From positions 20,268,878 to 20,332,877 of the forward strand of contig NC_135174.1 of assembly GCF_041146795.1 (NCBI RefSeq): a stretch of 64,000 nt of DNA. Reading direction: 5' to 3'. This document shows positions 22,331 through 34,869 of the stretch, piece after piece (within the stretch, counting starts at the first letter, position 1; the number at the start of each line of letters is the position of its first letter). A model generated the notes under the pieces. That model searched no databases and had not been told where the DNA came from. It was given only the letters and a program-made list of their open reading frames with translations. Source of the stretch: Maylandia zebra. Lineage: Eukaryota; Chordata; Actinopteri; Cichliformes; Cichlidae. The position numbers and the translations under genes are program-made.

Positions 22331-23734
22331 ATCGTTTAACATATTCTTGAACTGCTAATTTAAACATTTACTTTGCACAGTTAATATGTTGCTATGCTGC
22401 TGTAACTGGGAATGGATACTGTCATCCATACCTGCCCTCCCCCTCATTTCTTTTCTGTTAATGTGACCACACTGCAAACTCGGAAACTGAGCCCTAAAAT
22501 CCAATAAGTATGTCACGAATTGCTATAACATTAATTGATCATCTCGATTACTGATGCAGCTGTAGCTTTTTCAATCTTCCAAACATGCAATAAAATCTGT
22601 TTAATCAACAACCAAAATGCCTGGCACTAGACAGTCTAATAATTAAATATCAGATAACTAACTATTACTGTTCAGATGCTGTGAATGGTTTCAGGTCCAG
22701 TAGTCTTAACAGTTGAGCAAAACAGCCTCATCTTGAAGTAGAATGTCAGACAGACAAATACAAATGAGCTTACTTTAATTTCTGTTAGTGCAAAGCTAAC
22801 ATAGCTTTAAAGAAAACCCTAACAATGATGATTAGTCTCAATTACAGCTGTATGTAACTGGACTCATTTGCATGGGGTTTTCTGTTTGCAGCATTGCCAC
22901 TTGAGTCACACGTTCTCAACAGATGGCCTAATTTCATTGGCATCAGATGAGGTCTTTAGGGAGAGAGACACATTTAATTCTCCATTGGTTAAACCACTGA
23001 ACCAGGTCGACCAAGTGCCCATTTAGCAAAGCTTCCATGAACTGGTCCAATTAAATCTGGACTAAAAATTAGGCTAAAGAAAAATGTGGACTCATGTGGA
23101 TGAAACAGCTCAATGTGTCAGTGGTAGCACACTCATAGCTGTCCAGTTCCACAATAATGCAAATCATCATCTCTGTATTCAGTGAAACAGTGAAAAATGT
23201 TTAATTGAATCAAAGCACCCAGGAATACAGGATACACTCTTGTGCCTCAAATGCCTCCAGGTTAATGTGGGATTTTCTGATGCTGCCTTTACTTTAGTCA
23301 AGCAAATATTCTATATCATGGATCAGCTGAAGAAATAAATTAGTTGCAAGCAACTTCTATCTTGAAGTATTTACATCTAGCAAATACTACTATTGGTAGT
23401 AACACTATAGAACTAATCGGTCCGTGTCTTCTATCTTGCTAAGGGAAGGAGAAGTGTTTTCTGGTTTATTTTATTTATTTATTTATTTTAATGACAGCCA
23501 GTATCTGAGTTTCCATTTGACTGACCTCCTGCAGCCTGAGATGATGATCATCTGCAGTACAAACTGTGCCAAACCACTGAGGGGCTTTTAGTCTAAGTGG
23601 CACCCACCAGAGAAACGGGCAGAGCTGAGCTCCCATGTCTTTTTGGGTCTGCTTCTTCCACAGATAGGAGTTTCAATTTGGTCTCAGGAGTTCTTAACAA
23701 GTCTTCTTCAACAATCCACCCAACTTATCATTTT
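22331..23734. other. Intergenic, nothing recognised
   Basis: Spacer with a short TTTATTTATT run near 23465-23490. No gene is supported. Confidence 0.45.
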
Positions 23735-23996
23735 TATAATGGATTGCATTTATATTTATATATCAAAACACTTTACAATTCCACTATTCATTCACTGGTG
23801 GAGTAGCCACAGCTGACAGAACTGACTGACAGAAGCGAGGCTGCCATATCGCGCCATCGGTCCCTCTGGCCATCACCAGTAGGTGAAGTGTCTTGCCCAA
23901 GGACACAACGACCAAGACAGACAGAGCTGGGGATCGAACTGGCAACCTTCCGGTTAGAAGATTAGCTTCCCAACCCCCTGAACCACGGTCGCCCTA
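23735..23996 (-). mobile_element. tRNA-derived SINE
   Basis: Read on the minus strand it starts with a tRNA-like head: GGGCGACCGTGGTTCAGGGG (A box) and then CCAGTTCGATCCCC (B box). A core follows containing CTTGGGCAAGACACTTCACC, and it ends in an AT-rich tail near GCAATCCATTAT. This is a V-SINE-like layout common in fish. It is degraded by substitutions. Confidence 0.75.
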
Positions 23997-24207
23997 TTTT
24001 ATGGTCAAGGGGGAAACTGGACCCTATCCCAGCTGTCACAGGGTGAGAGGCAGGATACACCAAGGAAAGGTTGTCAGTCCAATTCAGGGTTAACACAAAG
24101 CGACAGCAAACCATTCCCGCTCACATTCCCAGAGAGAACCAGAGACAGGGATACAGGAAATTCTCTCTTGCTGTGAGAGAGCAACCTTTTCACACATATT
24201 GTATTTA

Positions 24208-24833
24208 CACTGATCAAAATAATTAAAGGAAGACTTTTTTAATCAGAGTATAACATCAAGTCAATTCATTTTCTGGGATATTGATCTGGCCAGTTAAGTA
24301 GCAGAGGGGGTTGTTAATACGTTTCACCTGCTTTGGTGTTAATGACTTCATGGGGGCCTGAGAGCCTGAGCCCAGTGTCTAGTGGGCCCTGTGCTCACTG
24401 CCTGTTACCATTAAGCCTGGCCTTGGCATTTGCTATAGAATACCCAAATTAGCAAGTCCATCGGCACCCTGTGTTTTTCAAAAATGTTACAGACGTGACA
24501 GAGACTGGAGAACGTAATGTTGCCTGTAACGTCGTTCAGCATGACCAGAATGGTGGTGAGTTTGTGATGGTGTGGGGATATGATGCATGGAGGGAATGCA
24601 TACAAGCACATGTATACAAACTACTGAGCACTATTTTGAGTTGCTGGAATTAAATTTTACCAAAATGAACTAGCTTGCCACGTCTTTAAATTCAGCCCTC
24701 TGTATTTTGATAATTTTCATTTCAAACAAACAATCTTTCATTCCAAATGCATTTTAGTATAGATATCTATTATCTTTTTTTCTTTTTTACATTGAAATCT
24801 GATGTGTTTCTTTAATTTTTTTGAGCAGTGTAT
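24208..24833 (+). mobile_element. Internally deleted Tc1-like element
   Basis: The left end reads ACTGATCAAAATAATTAAAG and the right end, on the other strand, ACTGCTCAAAAAAATTAAAG, which are clear inverted termini. The interior keeps parts of a Tc1-like transposase in the plus direction (GTCTAGTGGGCCCTGTGCTC, GGAGAACGTAATGTTGCC, CATTTTGAGTTGCTG-type 3' sequence) with most of the gene missing. It is non-functional. Confidence 0.8.
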
Positions 24834-25361
24834 AAAATATGGATACAGATGGATGTAACCCTCATGATGGTCTAAAAAGTGATGCACACTAAAATGCCAC
24901 TGACCAGCACAAGGCTTAAAAACAGTCCGCTATCTGACATCACCCAGTTCCTACTAATGGTAAATGGACTTGTAATTTGGCAGTGCGTTTCTACTCTGAA
25001 TCTCAAAGAGATTCATGCAAGCACTTGTTGTGTCTAACATTCACACGCGCACTCCCAGTCTGATGAATGCACCACTTACAATAATCCTACAAATGTACTG
25101 TTTACACAGAGTGATTAAACAGGAATTTGTACTTGCATCTGACAGGCCAAAGCAGTGGCTTGACAAATAAAGTGCTTAAAGAATAAGCATTGTTTGTAAA
25201 GAGCTCAGGACGCCAACTAATGCAATAACTTTTTTTTCCGTTATGTTTGTTGACATGACGTCATGAATTAACTGAGTGAGAATGCAGGTGTAAATTCTTC
25301 AACCTAAACGCTATATGGCATTATGCCTATATGCTTGCTTTCAATAAACTCTGAGCTGTTT
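24834..25361. other. Intergenic, possible degraded interspersed repeat
   Basis: About 24955-25075 weakly resembles the abundant fish repeat that starts TGGTAAATGG and includes ATTCACACGCGCACTC. Nothing else is recognised. Confidence 0.3.
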
Positions 25362-25458
25362 ATTGGCTGAATTTAGCTCCACAATAAGGAACAAACAGCT
25401 CAAAGGTCCAATATTGGCTGTCCAGCTCAAAGGTCTATTGACAGAACACTACGATTGG
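25362..25458 (+). promoter_or_regulatory. Cluster of four CCAAT/ATTGG boxes
   Basis: ATTGG lies at 25362-25366, CCAAT at 25408-25412, ATTGG at 25413-25417 and ATTGG at 25454-25458, just upstream of the good-context ATG at 25540. There is no clear TATA box. Clustered NF-Y sites without TATA are typical of cell-cycle gene promoters. CAGCTCAAAGGTC also occurs twice within this cluster. Inference only. Confidence 0.35.
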
Positions 25459-25539
25459 TTGTGAAAAGTGAGTGCTGATGGCAACCAGCGCTTTCACTTC
25501 ATGAGGAGCAGCCTGTGACAAGACTTGGCGGTGAGATCA

Positions 25540-25836
25540 ATGGCGGAAGCCCACCTGGAGATGGATGATGGGAGAACATTACCACTAATAAGCCTCTGCC
25601 ACACTGCCGACAGAGTCAGGACCTTGCTTGCTAGCTGCTATCGACTAGAGAGGGAGAGTAGAGCAGAGCTGTCCATTCACATATCCTCTTTCCTGCTCGT
25701 GTGCTTGGCAGAGTACAAGAGAAATGAAAAGCAACTCTCTGTAACAGAGAAACACGAAGGCAAAGTAGGAGAAGAGTTCTTGAAAACTGAGAAAGTATTT
25801 TCAAATATTACTTCTTTAAGAGTGCAGAAGCACTGA
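25540..25836 (+). CDS. Unrecognised ORF, candidate first exon or small gene (98 codons)
   Basis: Not recognised. The frame starts at ATG 25540 in strong context (ATCAATGGCG), and the open stretch continues upstream to 25525. The product starts MAEAHLEMDDGRTLPLISL; it then has a basic/acidic helical-looking stretch (RVRTLLASCYRLERESRAEL), a short hydrophobic segment (ISSFLLVCLAEY) and a lysine-rich tail ending VQKH. Composition is more protein-like than other stray frames in this spacer, and the CCAAT cluster lies 80-180 bases upstream. A coding part could instead end at a donor before 25836, for example GTAACA near 25739. No neighbouring exon can be joined with confidence. It could equally be chance. 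Confidence 0.3.
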   Translation: MAEAHLEMDDGRTLPLISLCHTADRVRTLLASCYRLERESRAELSIHISSFLLVCLAEYKRNEKQLSVTEKHEGKVGEEFLKTEKVFSNITSLRVQKH

Positions 25837-28800
25837 GGATCACAAATCATGCAACTGTTATAATCACTAATCCCGGTGTACTGTGCTCATAATGAGGATC
25901 AGTAATTGGACATATGCAACATGTATATTTTTTTTAAAAAGCTACAAGATTACATGACTCCATTCAGCAGCTAATTAGTTACTCTGAACCTGTCCTTTCA
26001 CTGTTAATATTATCATCAGGTAATTCAGAAACCCAAGTACTCATGCAGCCTGCTTTGAAAATGAAAATGAGCTTGACATTTTCCCTCCAAAATGGGACAG
26101 GAAAGAAATGTCCTATTGTCTTGTGTCTCAAATATTGACATTTATGAGGGGATTCAAAGACATTACCACTGCCATTCTTACAATATTTCAATTAAGGCTG
26201 GGTTTATAGTTAGCTGTCTGTTTTCCCTCACAAAGGTATACTGATAATGGCCATACTGGCATTTATGGGGAAGCTGATCCCAGGGCAGGAGCTACATTTA
26301 GACATGTTCTTGAAGCCTAATTGGGTGAGAAGTGAGGTCCCATTAAATAATATGTCACAGAACAGTATGTGCCAAGAGCTGAAATGAACTACTTCCACAG
26401 TACCGGTCCCATTTAATGTAGATGTGAGAGGATCATTCACAGTAATTTCCAAACCTGGTGCATTTCAGCTTAGATTAAGCAGCTTTTTCAGAGAAGGAAA
26501 GACAACATTAAAAGCTAGGCGAAGGATTTGTTTCCATCAAATAAAGAACTAACTATTCATATTTTCTGACAGACTGCAGAATAACAGCAATAATTATTAC
26601 TGAATGAAAATGTTGAAATGACTCCAGTCTTTATCACACACTTGAATTTCACTGTAGTAGAGCGGCTAACTTCAAGCTCTTCACTTCAGCAACTGTCAAC
26701 AGTATCTTCAGCTGTTGTGATAATGTTATAATGAGGCTCTGTTGGATGACAGCATGACACCCATTCATCTCAAAGCACACTGCCTCTAACTTATTTTCCT
26801 ATTTACTCTGTTCAGCCCAGGTACTTGTTTTCTCATGGTTTCTAAACTATAATCCATCCCCAGACTGCACATTATCCAAGCCAGGCTACTGTAAACGTAG
26901 CACCTAAACAGTGTTGGCAACGTATGATTCATTTTGTGATTGGAAGATCAATAACCAATTTGAAGATGACCTGGTGGAGAGGATCAAGATTGCGAAGCTA
27001 TGCTCCGATGTGCAGTGTAAATCTCGGCTGGTGGATGTGTGTCCAGGCCTGCCACAGGCTCCTGCTCCGGGGGAATGATTTATGCCTCGGCCCTGCGATG
27101 AGTCCAGCAGTGGTTGTGCTTTCATCGAACAGGCGTGGCTAATTTGAGTGGCCTTGATAAAGGAGGTTTCTGTGTGAATAGTGGGGACGGTAAGTGTAAG
27201 GGTTTTACAGTTAGAAAAAGTGAAGAAAGTTGTGTGTCGGGGAGGAGGAAAAAACCTTAAGAGTCATTGAGCATTGCAGTCATCAGCATAATCATTACTA
27301 TAAGCACCTCACAGCAATAAAGATGTCTCTATGTCTTTGAAACACTTGCATGCGCTTATTATATTTAAGGAGACAAACAAAAAGAAACAGAAAGTCTTAG
27401 TCCATGACTTGAGCAAGTTAAGAAGGTAAATGGTTGTGCCAGGCCATCATCTTAAGACCAGAGTCAATCATACACTAAAGCGCTGCGAAGAGACAAACGC
27501 TTAAATGCTCTCCTCACATCGAAGTAACAACCGCTCGTCTGACTGCACGACCTCCCAGTTCAGCATGAGAGCTGGTTGCATAAGTGCAAAATATGAATGG
27601 ATCCAAGGCGACAGGAGGGAGAAAAGTTAGATGGAAGGAAGTCATTAGGAGAGCTGCACTCTCCTCACAAACCCTATCTCAGTAATGCAGAGAAATTTGC
27701 AAACTGGCCATGAGTTCTGAAGGATATCTCATAACACTTGACAAGTGAAAATCGCCACCAGGCAGCTAATGGCTATGCTGTCAAGAGGGCAAATAAAAAG
27801 GCATGAGTTCGCATGCATGTAGGCTTTGTGGCTCTGGTCATGTGAGACATGTTTTCCAAAAAGGCAATTCTCTCATTCCCTAAATTCCCCCAACAGATCT
27901 ACTTAGCTGCCAGGCCAGATGTGAGGTGCGGGATCGTTGGCCTTAGGAAAAAGAGGTTGACTGAGGAGAAGAGCGGCGAAAAAAGGTGTGCTTCATTAAG
28001 TGCTCAAATCCCAGGTGGCCATTTGTCCCAGTAGCACTGTCCCTGTGGAGCAGAACTGTGTAGGGTGAAGAGGAGATGAACAGAGGCCCCCGTCAGCAGA
28101 AGCAGCATCCTCGAGCCCACAGCTGCCAATGCCTCCATCGGTCTCAAGACGTCAGTAACTAAACCACACACCACGAAGCAGGGCTCGCTCCCTGACCGCT
28201 GCCAATTACAGTGACCCATTAAGAAAAACAACTGCTGCTTCAGCAGATGGAAGAAAATAAATGTTTATTTGCCTGTTCTGTGAAAGAGGAGTGTAAACTT
28301 ATTTTGAACCTCTCATCTAACTGAACTTTACTTTCTTATTTTCACGTAACATTTCAGTTCTTAACATGCCAGAGGGTGTTTTAAAGGGACATTTTACCAA
28401 CCTGACTTAACAGCATTGTCCAGGAATGTACATCTGAAAAAGCAGTTTCATTGATGTTTTTTTTTTTTTTTTCAGAAATTATGGTACAGTTATTGAAAAG
28501 AAATCCACACACCTTGTTGTGTGCAATTTGAAGCAGGAAGTATTTTCTTTTGCAGAAGCATGAAGTTAACTGACATAAGGGGGACACCGGTCATGCACTA
28601 CCATGAGCCTCTCATCATGGGTAGGTGCATACTTTCTTCTGTCATTCTGTAGAAATAAAAAAGTCCTATATGAAGGGGCTCAAGGCTTGTGGACTTTTCT
28701 GATTATCCAGGTCCAGATCCAGGTTTTCCGGAAAGGCAGAGCAAGTATCCTTATATTCATGAAAAGCCAGATATCTCTACCACACATAGATCACCAAAAT

Positions 28801-31186
28801 TAGATAATTAAGGCCAGATTTTGAGAAGGAAAAAAGATTTTAAGGTGAATTCTAAGAAAAAAAACTTTGTAGTGTTATTTTAACATGTACCGGTATTGTT
28901 GTTTATTAAATTATTTTTTTTCATCTTTCCTATTAAGAAAGATGAACTGTTACCGATGTTTCTGTGTGTGACCTTATCATAAATATAGTTTATGCTATAT
29001 CAACAAAGACCATACATTCCCATTAGTTTCTATCCAAATCAGCAAAATAAGTACTGTGGATATAAGCTAATTTCATCAGCCTTTACAAAGCTACATTTAC
29101 CTGATACCTGGAATGTTGGTAGAAGTAGTTTTTATTTTAATCCACGAACCTAACTAGCAGAAAGGAATTTAGATTTTTGTTTATCATTCTTCCCCTACTG
29201 GTAAAGCAAATATCACAACTGAAATACAGACAATACCATAGGGAATGCACATACTGTGATCAACGAACACATTATGCAACATAGTTCACAGGGGACTTCC
29301 CTGTGATATAAACTTAATCCAACCATGAAGAGTTCTTATGAGAAATAAGATTAAAAACTTTACAGACGGCACAGCTGTGAAATAATGCCGCGTGACCTCT
29401 TTTCACAGATACAGCTTAAGTGTTTCCTGTACATTCTTGGGCTCATTTGTGTCTATTTACTTCCACGGGGCCGTGAAGGCACATGAAGGAGGTGCCGAGA
29501 AGGCGAGTCAGCGTCGCAAAGTAATGGTCCCGAGGTAAATGAGCAGCTGCAGCTTGCAATATCTGGTGACACAGAGAATCCCTTTGCCGAGTCTCTCTCA
29601 CAAGAGAAGGGCTCATCTTAAATCATCCTCTGATTTCTACAAGCAGCGCAACAATATCTCACTCCAAAGACCGAAGCTGCGGCTTTTTATGGGTGCTCAG
29701 GTAATTGAGCAGCAACAGCGGAAAAGATCTCATTCACTTATGCGTGAAGGAAGTGTATCTAAACTAAATGACTGGTGAACTGAAATGGGGATCCCACTCT
29801 CCATCTCTTTGTCGCCTTTTAGGAATATGTCAATAAGATGTGTTTGTGAACTTGCAGTGTTTGGCACTGGAGCGATGGCGTTATCTGGGCTACATGTCTC
29901 CTGGTGTAAATAAGCTTGTCAGTTTAGCCACAGGTTCATATGTAATAGAGGACAGGGCTGAGGGATGACGGTAGTGCTGCTTTATAGCTCCTCAAGCCAC
30001 ACTTGTCAAGGGAAGTGGCCTACAAGACAGCTCAGATAGGCACAACAAATAGGCTTTGTGTCTGTAGTTTACAATTACCCAACACTGAGATAAACTATAA
30101 GGCGACTGACTCAGAAATATATGCTAGCAAAGATTCACCGTTGCTTATGCCAGACAGAAGCCAAACATCATAAAATTTTACAACACTGACAGCTATGCAA
30201 AGAAAAAATAAGAGAATAAGGATTTTATATTATGGTCGCATGAAAAAGAACGAGAAAAAACTGCCAACATTTGTAAATCTATCCACTTTTTTTCTTTTGT
30301 GATGCGCTTTAATATATCATATTAACCTCATGTTAAGAACTCAGTCATGAATAATCTTAAGCAGAGAGGAAAGATAAAATAGTCTTTTTCAATTAGAAGC
30401 CATAAATCCCCTGAGTTATCTGAGGTAGCTGCTAGATGTTATTATGTTTCATTTACTATGTGTTGATTAAAAAAATATGTCTCCTAAAGGACCGGGGGGC
30501 TTTAAAAAGGCCAAGCAGGAAATTACATTTTAACCAGGAAATCCTCAACTCTCGCCCTGTGGGAACAAAGACAAGTACTACATTTGGTTTCTTAATTTAT
30601 CTGTGACTAACAGTCAGCTATGCATTTCTTGTCCTACATCCAGCAAAGGGACCACTGCATTGTGTGCTGCCACCCTAACAGTGACAGTTTTGTAACAAGC
30701 CCAGTGCACAGCAGAGCCTTGGGGTTCACTCTGCCAAAGCTACTCTGAAAAGCCCTGAAAGCGCTTTCAGACAACTCCCTTCACTCAACGGACAGACAGA
30801 AACAGAGTCAACCTGCGACACGTGACGGGTCCTTGCCTCGAGTCACCACGCAGTGCTATTCTCCATGGTCCCCACCCTGTCAAAGACCCATCACATACAT
30901 GCACAAAACAACATATCAAGCATTTTATGGGATACGTTAAAGGAAAAATTGCAGCTATGGCTTTCTATTGAATGTTTAACTGTTTGAAAGTTAATCTCAG
31001 TATTGAAAAAATGTAAAACTGCAGGTTTGTCCGATAAACAGTGAAAAACTGTAAAGATCTTCAATTTGCAGTGCAACATATCCTCATGTTTAAATTAGAA
31101 CCCACCATATTTTGATTCATTATCTACGTCTTAGTGAGTAAAGTCTACTTAAACTTATTTTTGTTACTTTGTTTTCTCCCCAGTGA
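25837..31186. other. Long spacer with no recognised gene
   Basis: No known gene or clear transposon was seen in these 5.3 kb. A possible small exon sits at 28476-28539, after a strong polypyrimidine tract ending CAG. It is open in one frame (part reads VIEKKSTHLVVCN), but its donor GAA|GTATTT is weak and it does not join neighbours in phase. Minus- and plus-strand frames of 60-75 codons look random. Confidence 0.4.
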
Positions 31187-31301
31187 CCGTGTGTTGGAAT
31201 CTAATCATATCCTGAAAATGATCAAGGCCAAAAGCCAGGAAAATGTCTCCTTTGAAATGTTTGGGAAGCATCTGCCTCCGGCACCTTTGAAACCCCGATA
31301 G
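31187..31301 (+). other. Possible terminal coding exon (unrecognised)
   Basis: After a good acceptor (TTTTCTCCCCAG, ending 31183), a frame entered in phase 2 reads DRVLESNHILKMIKAKSQ, then NVSFEMFGKHLPPAPLKPR and a TAG at 31299-31301. The composition is protein-like, but 38 open codons can occur by chance. No partner exon was found and no family recognised. It could belong with the ORF at 25540. Confidence 0.2.
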
Positions 31302-32614
31302 AGACATCTGTCTGATGCGGTAACATGCCCAAAGTACCCGAAGATCAACACTGACATGTATATCAATACATTTCACTTGAACGTGTGGCTTTTTTCAAAT
31401 AATACAGTAATTTGAAATATTTTTAAAGCCTATTTTAAAGGTGTGTTTCATATTCCCTAATAAGACTCACTGCTTTGAAATTTTTGCCAGGGAACGAAAT
31501 ATGTTTTTCTCTTTCTGAAATTATGATTGGTCTTGTGCGGATATGGAACAGATGGTGTTATCTACCTCACGGGTGAGTGGAGCAACAAGTGTGCAATTAA
31601 AGGCCCGAGGAACTACTTCATTCAAAAACACAAACTCCAGAAAGCAAACCAGCACAACTTAAAAAAAAAAAAAAAGAAGAAGAAGACAACTTCCTGCATG
31701 GTGCATTTAGAGAGTTAAATTTGATGTAGTGAATCCAAATGCATGGCAAAAATGGAAAATCAGCAAACATGGGCACTAATGAACAGTTCATGCAATTTTA
31801 AGTGGTCAGCACTTTGCAGGTTCTCTCAGTTTTATACACTCACATTTGAATGTGCTCTTTCTTCTGCAAAGGCCTATCCAGCAGATTTTTAAGAACTCTG
31901 ACACTGAATTCAATAGAAATGCTAGGAAGCTAACACATGCATTTTCTCCCATATACAATTATGGCCAGAAGAACTGCTCTTTTTCCAGTGTGGAATGATT
32001 GTACAGCAAATGTCTTTAATGAGGTTTAAAAAAAAAGAAATGCTCGCAAAATACAAATTGAAGCCAACATATTCCTACTCCTGCATGCCAGAAGCGATGG
32101 CCTTCCTTCATCTTTCATTGAAGCCGAGTCAGTATCAATCACATGACACTCCAGTGACAAATAGGCAATCAAATAACACAAGGAGCAAAAAATTATTTCA
32201 CTCACTCACTCCTTGACCTTACAGAACGAGCAGTCAGTTTAGGTATTACTGCTGGCTATCAATTAAAATTGATTTTTCTTTTGGATCAATTGCTGTGTAA
32301 ACATTTAAACAAAAATGGTCATAGAAAGCTGTCACTAATAAATAAAAACTGTTTAAATGGATTTATCCACTACCTCCACGCTCTATACAACAGCCCATAT
32401 TTATTTTGGCTGCTGGCTGTTTAGGCCAAATAAAAGACAATGCAAGCAAATTTTCTGGGCAGCAAAGGAACTGCCTTTGGACGAGGAACCATCTCAGCAT
32501 GTGTAGAGCCGGAGGAGAGACAAAATTACCATCAAACGATGGCAACTATGCCACTGCTGAGGCACCACACAGGACGCAGAAGAAGTAGTCAAACATTTAG
32601 GTCACACTGAGTTC
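31302..32614. other. Spacer, nothing recognised
   Basis: Contains an A-rich tract near 31659-31685. No gene or repeat family could be named. Confidence 0.4.
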
Positions 32615-32617
32615 AAA

Positions 32618-32680
<63 letters not shown>
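32615..32680. repeat. (CA)n microsatellite
   Basis: About 60 bases of uninterrupted CA dinucleotide. Confidence 0.97.
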
Positions 32681-32681
<1 letters not shown>

Positions 32682-33300
32682 TACAGCTGTGTGAGAGGGC
32701 ATTTACAGATACAGCTGTGAATCATGATGGCACAAATCTGATTAAAGGGCAAAGCAGTCTGAAATTTGTTAGGTATATTTGTTCATCTGCTCTCTAACAC
32801 AAATATCACATGGAAACAACTCAGTGCATTTTGACATTTAGAAATGATCAAGATAACCTGCTCAAGTTCAAAGTAAGCATCAGAATGTGGCAGAAAGGTG
32901 ATTTTTGTGACTCTGAATATAACAAGTTTGTTGGTGCCAGTGAGAGTCAGCCACGTCGAGGAATTAGTGGTTTTATTAAGTCCAATATGGCAGAAAAATA
33001 TCAAGCAATATGTCTATGGTGTCATGTGAGAAACCTCAATAAAAGATTAGAAAGTGTTGTCTGGTTTAATAACTTGTTTCTGCTAAAACGTTCAGGCCAG
33101 GTCAGATATGTTGGCATAAACAACATGAAATCGTGAATCCATCCTGCCTTGTATCAGTGGTTTAAAGCAGTTTCTTGAACATGAAAATGAGTTCACTGCA
33201 CTCAAATGGAGTAACCAGATCTGAATCCAGTAGAGTTCTTTTGGGATGTGGTCAAACTGGAGATTCCCATCATGGATTATGGAGCAACTGTGTGACGCTA

Positions 33301-33448
33301 TTAATTCAGTTCAATTCAGTTCATGCAGCAGCAAATCACTACAACAGTCGGAGGAAACCTCAACAATTATACAACCCCTTTGAGCAAGCACTTGGTAACA
33401 GTGGGAAGGAAAAAATCCCTTTAAAGAGGAAGACCTGTTAAAAGGGCG
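33301..33448 (+). repeat. TTCAATT-type repeat nested in the Tc1 relic
   Basis: It starts with AATTCAGTTCAATTCAGTTC, then GCAAATCACTACAACAGTCG and GTAACAGTGGGAAGGAAAAA. It is the same family as 1953-2027 but a longer copy. It interrupts the Tc1 transposase region after GTGACGCTATT. Confidence 0.65.
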
Positions 33449-33463
33449 TTTTAACAGGTCTTC
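33429..33463. repeat. Perfect 15-bp inverted repeat with 5-base loop
   Basis: GAAGACCTGTTAAAA (33429-33443), loop GGGCG, then TTTTAACAGGTCTTC (33449-33463). The arms are exact complements. It lies at the edge of the nested repeat. Confidence 0.95.
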
Positions 33464-33512
33464 TAATACTAGATTGGAGTCCAAGCTAATATTTGCAAGG
33501 TGTAAGTAATAA

Positions 33513-34869
33513 AGTGTATATCTAAACTTAAAAACTTAAAAATAAAAACAAACAAACTACCACTGCATTACACTTCAGTAAGAAAATTTCCCACTTTTCT
33601 CTAATTAAATAAAACAAACCAAAATGGAAGCTAATGCACAATTTATTTCAGCTGCTGTTCTGCCAGTGCATCCCTAAATGACACATCTCGTATTTCTTCT
33701 CATTTACCTTTGACTTTTGTCGTAGTAAGTGCAACAAGGGACAAAAATGTCCTGCACATAAAGCGGGACAACCTGGTCACTCTAAACTTAGCTGACTGTG
33801 TCCCGCACCAGCAATGTAGCTACTTTAATAGGATGTACCTGCGTTAAAGATCTTGCTAAAGAACATTGTGCAATAAAAACTGCAGCGCAGAGATTAATTA
33901 GAGCACGCTCAGAGCTCTTTGATGTCTAAATATTTAATTATAAAGAGGTCATTTCTTTAAAAGTTCAGTCATTCAGTTTTAAAATGAACTGCTTATATGC
34001 ACAATGAAGACAAATTAGGACATACAAATCCCCCAGTTTGATTCTACATAGGCTGACCTTGGGTGAAGTTTTAGGTTAGTACGCTTAGTTCTGTCTATTT
34101 CGGTGTTAGCAGTGACTATTTTTACATATATTAACCATCAATGCTACTACCAATACTGTAAAAAACATAACCTATTTTCCTAGATCAGAATCATTTGCAA
34201 ATTAGCTGCATGCCATTAGAACTCAATTCCCCAGGTGTATTTGCAACATTCATCCTTTTTTTCCCCCATAAGGACTTTACCATGGAAAAGGACACAGTAT
34301 GAATAATTAGCAAAAGGCTGCTCGTGACAGCGAATCCTATTTTGGTTTTATGTCTTCAGTCCAAACAAATACAAGCCGCAGCTCCCAGGGTTTCATCAAA
34401 CATATCAATATTCAGCTGATAATACCTTTAATCTGTGGCCAAGAAAACCTTGCATAACTCCTCAAAATGCTACAGGGAGTTTCCACTAATGATCAAAAAT
34501 GATGAGGAAATATGAAGTAAATAGCTTATAATTAATTTTAATAGGCCTCCCAATTTATAATACAGCACCCTACATTATCCAAGCTGACCCCCTTGGATGG
34601 AAACAAAACACAAGTGGATGTTTTTTTATTTTTCAAACTTCAAAACGAATTTATTAATGGGCTGTTTAATGTGTTGTCTTTGTTGTCTGGGCTGCATTGA
34701 TGATTCGGTCATAATCATCAAATAAGATGGCTTTACATTAGTACGCCATGTAGTCTATTTTTACAGTGCATGTGTAATTATTTCTGCTAACTCGCCTTAT
34801 TTAACATATGAAACATAAACTTAAATTTGAGTTTGTTTTATTATCATACTGCTGATAATTTCCTCCTAA
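33513..34869. other. Spacer, nothing recognised
   Basis: No gene, RNA or clear repeat seen. Confidence 0.4.

Larger units (their letters stand above)
32810..33512 (+). mobile_element. Tc1-like transposon relic, split by a nested repeat
   Basis: Plus-strand transposase fragments include RMWQKGDFCDSEYNKFVGAS (N-terminal region), the nucleotide block ATCCATCCTGCCTTGTATCA, then TTCTTGAACATGAAAATGAG and TTTTGGGATGTGGTCAAACTGG from the C-terminal region. The 3' end (GCAAGGTGTAAGTAATAAAGTG) reappears after 33465, beyond a TTCAATT-type insert. A central piece is deleted and stops are present. The element is dead. Confidence 0.75.
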
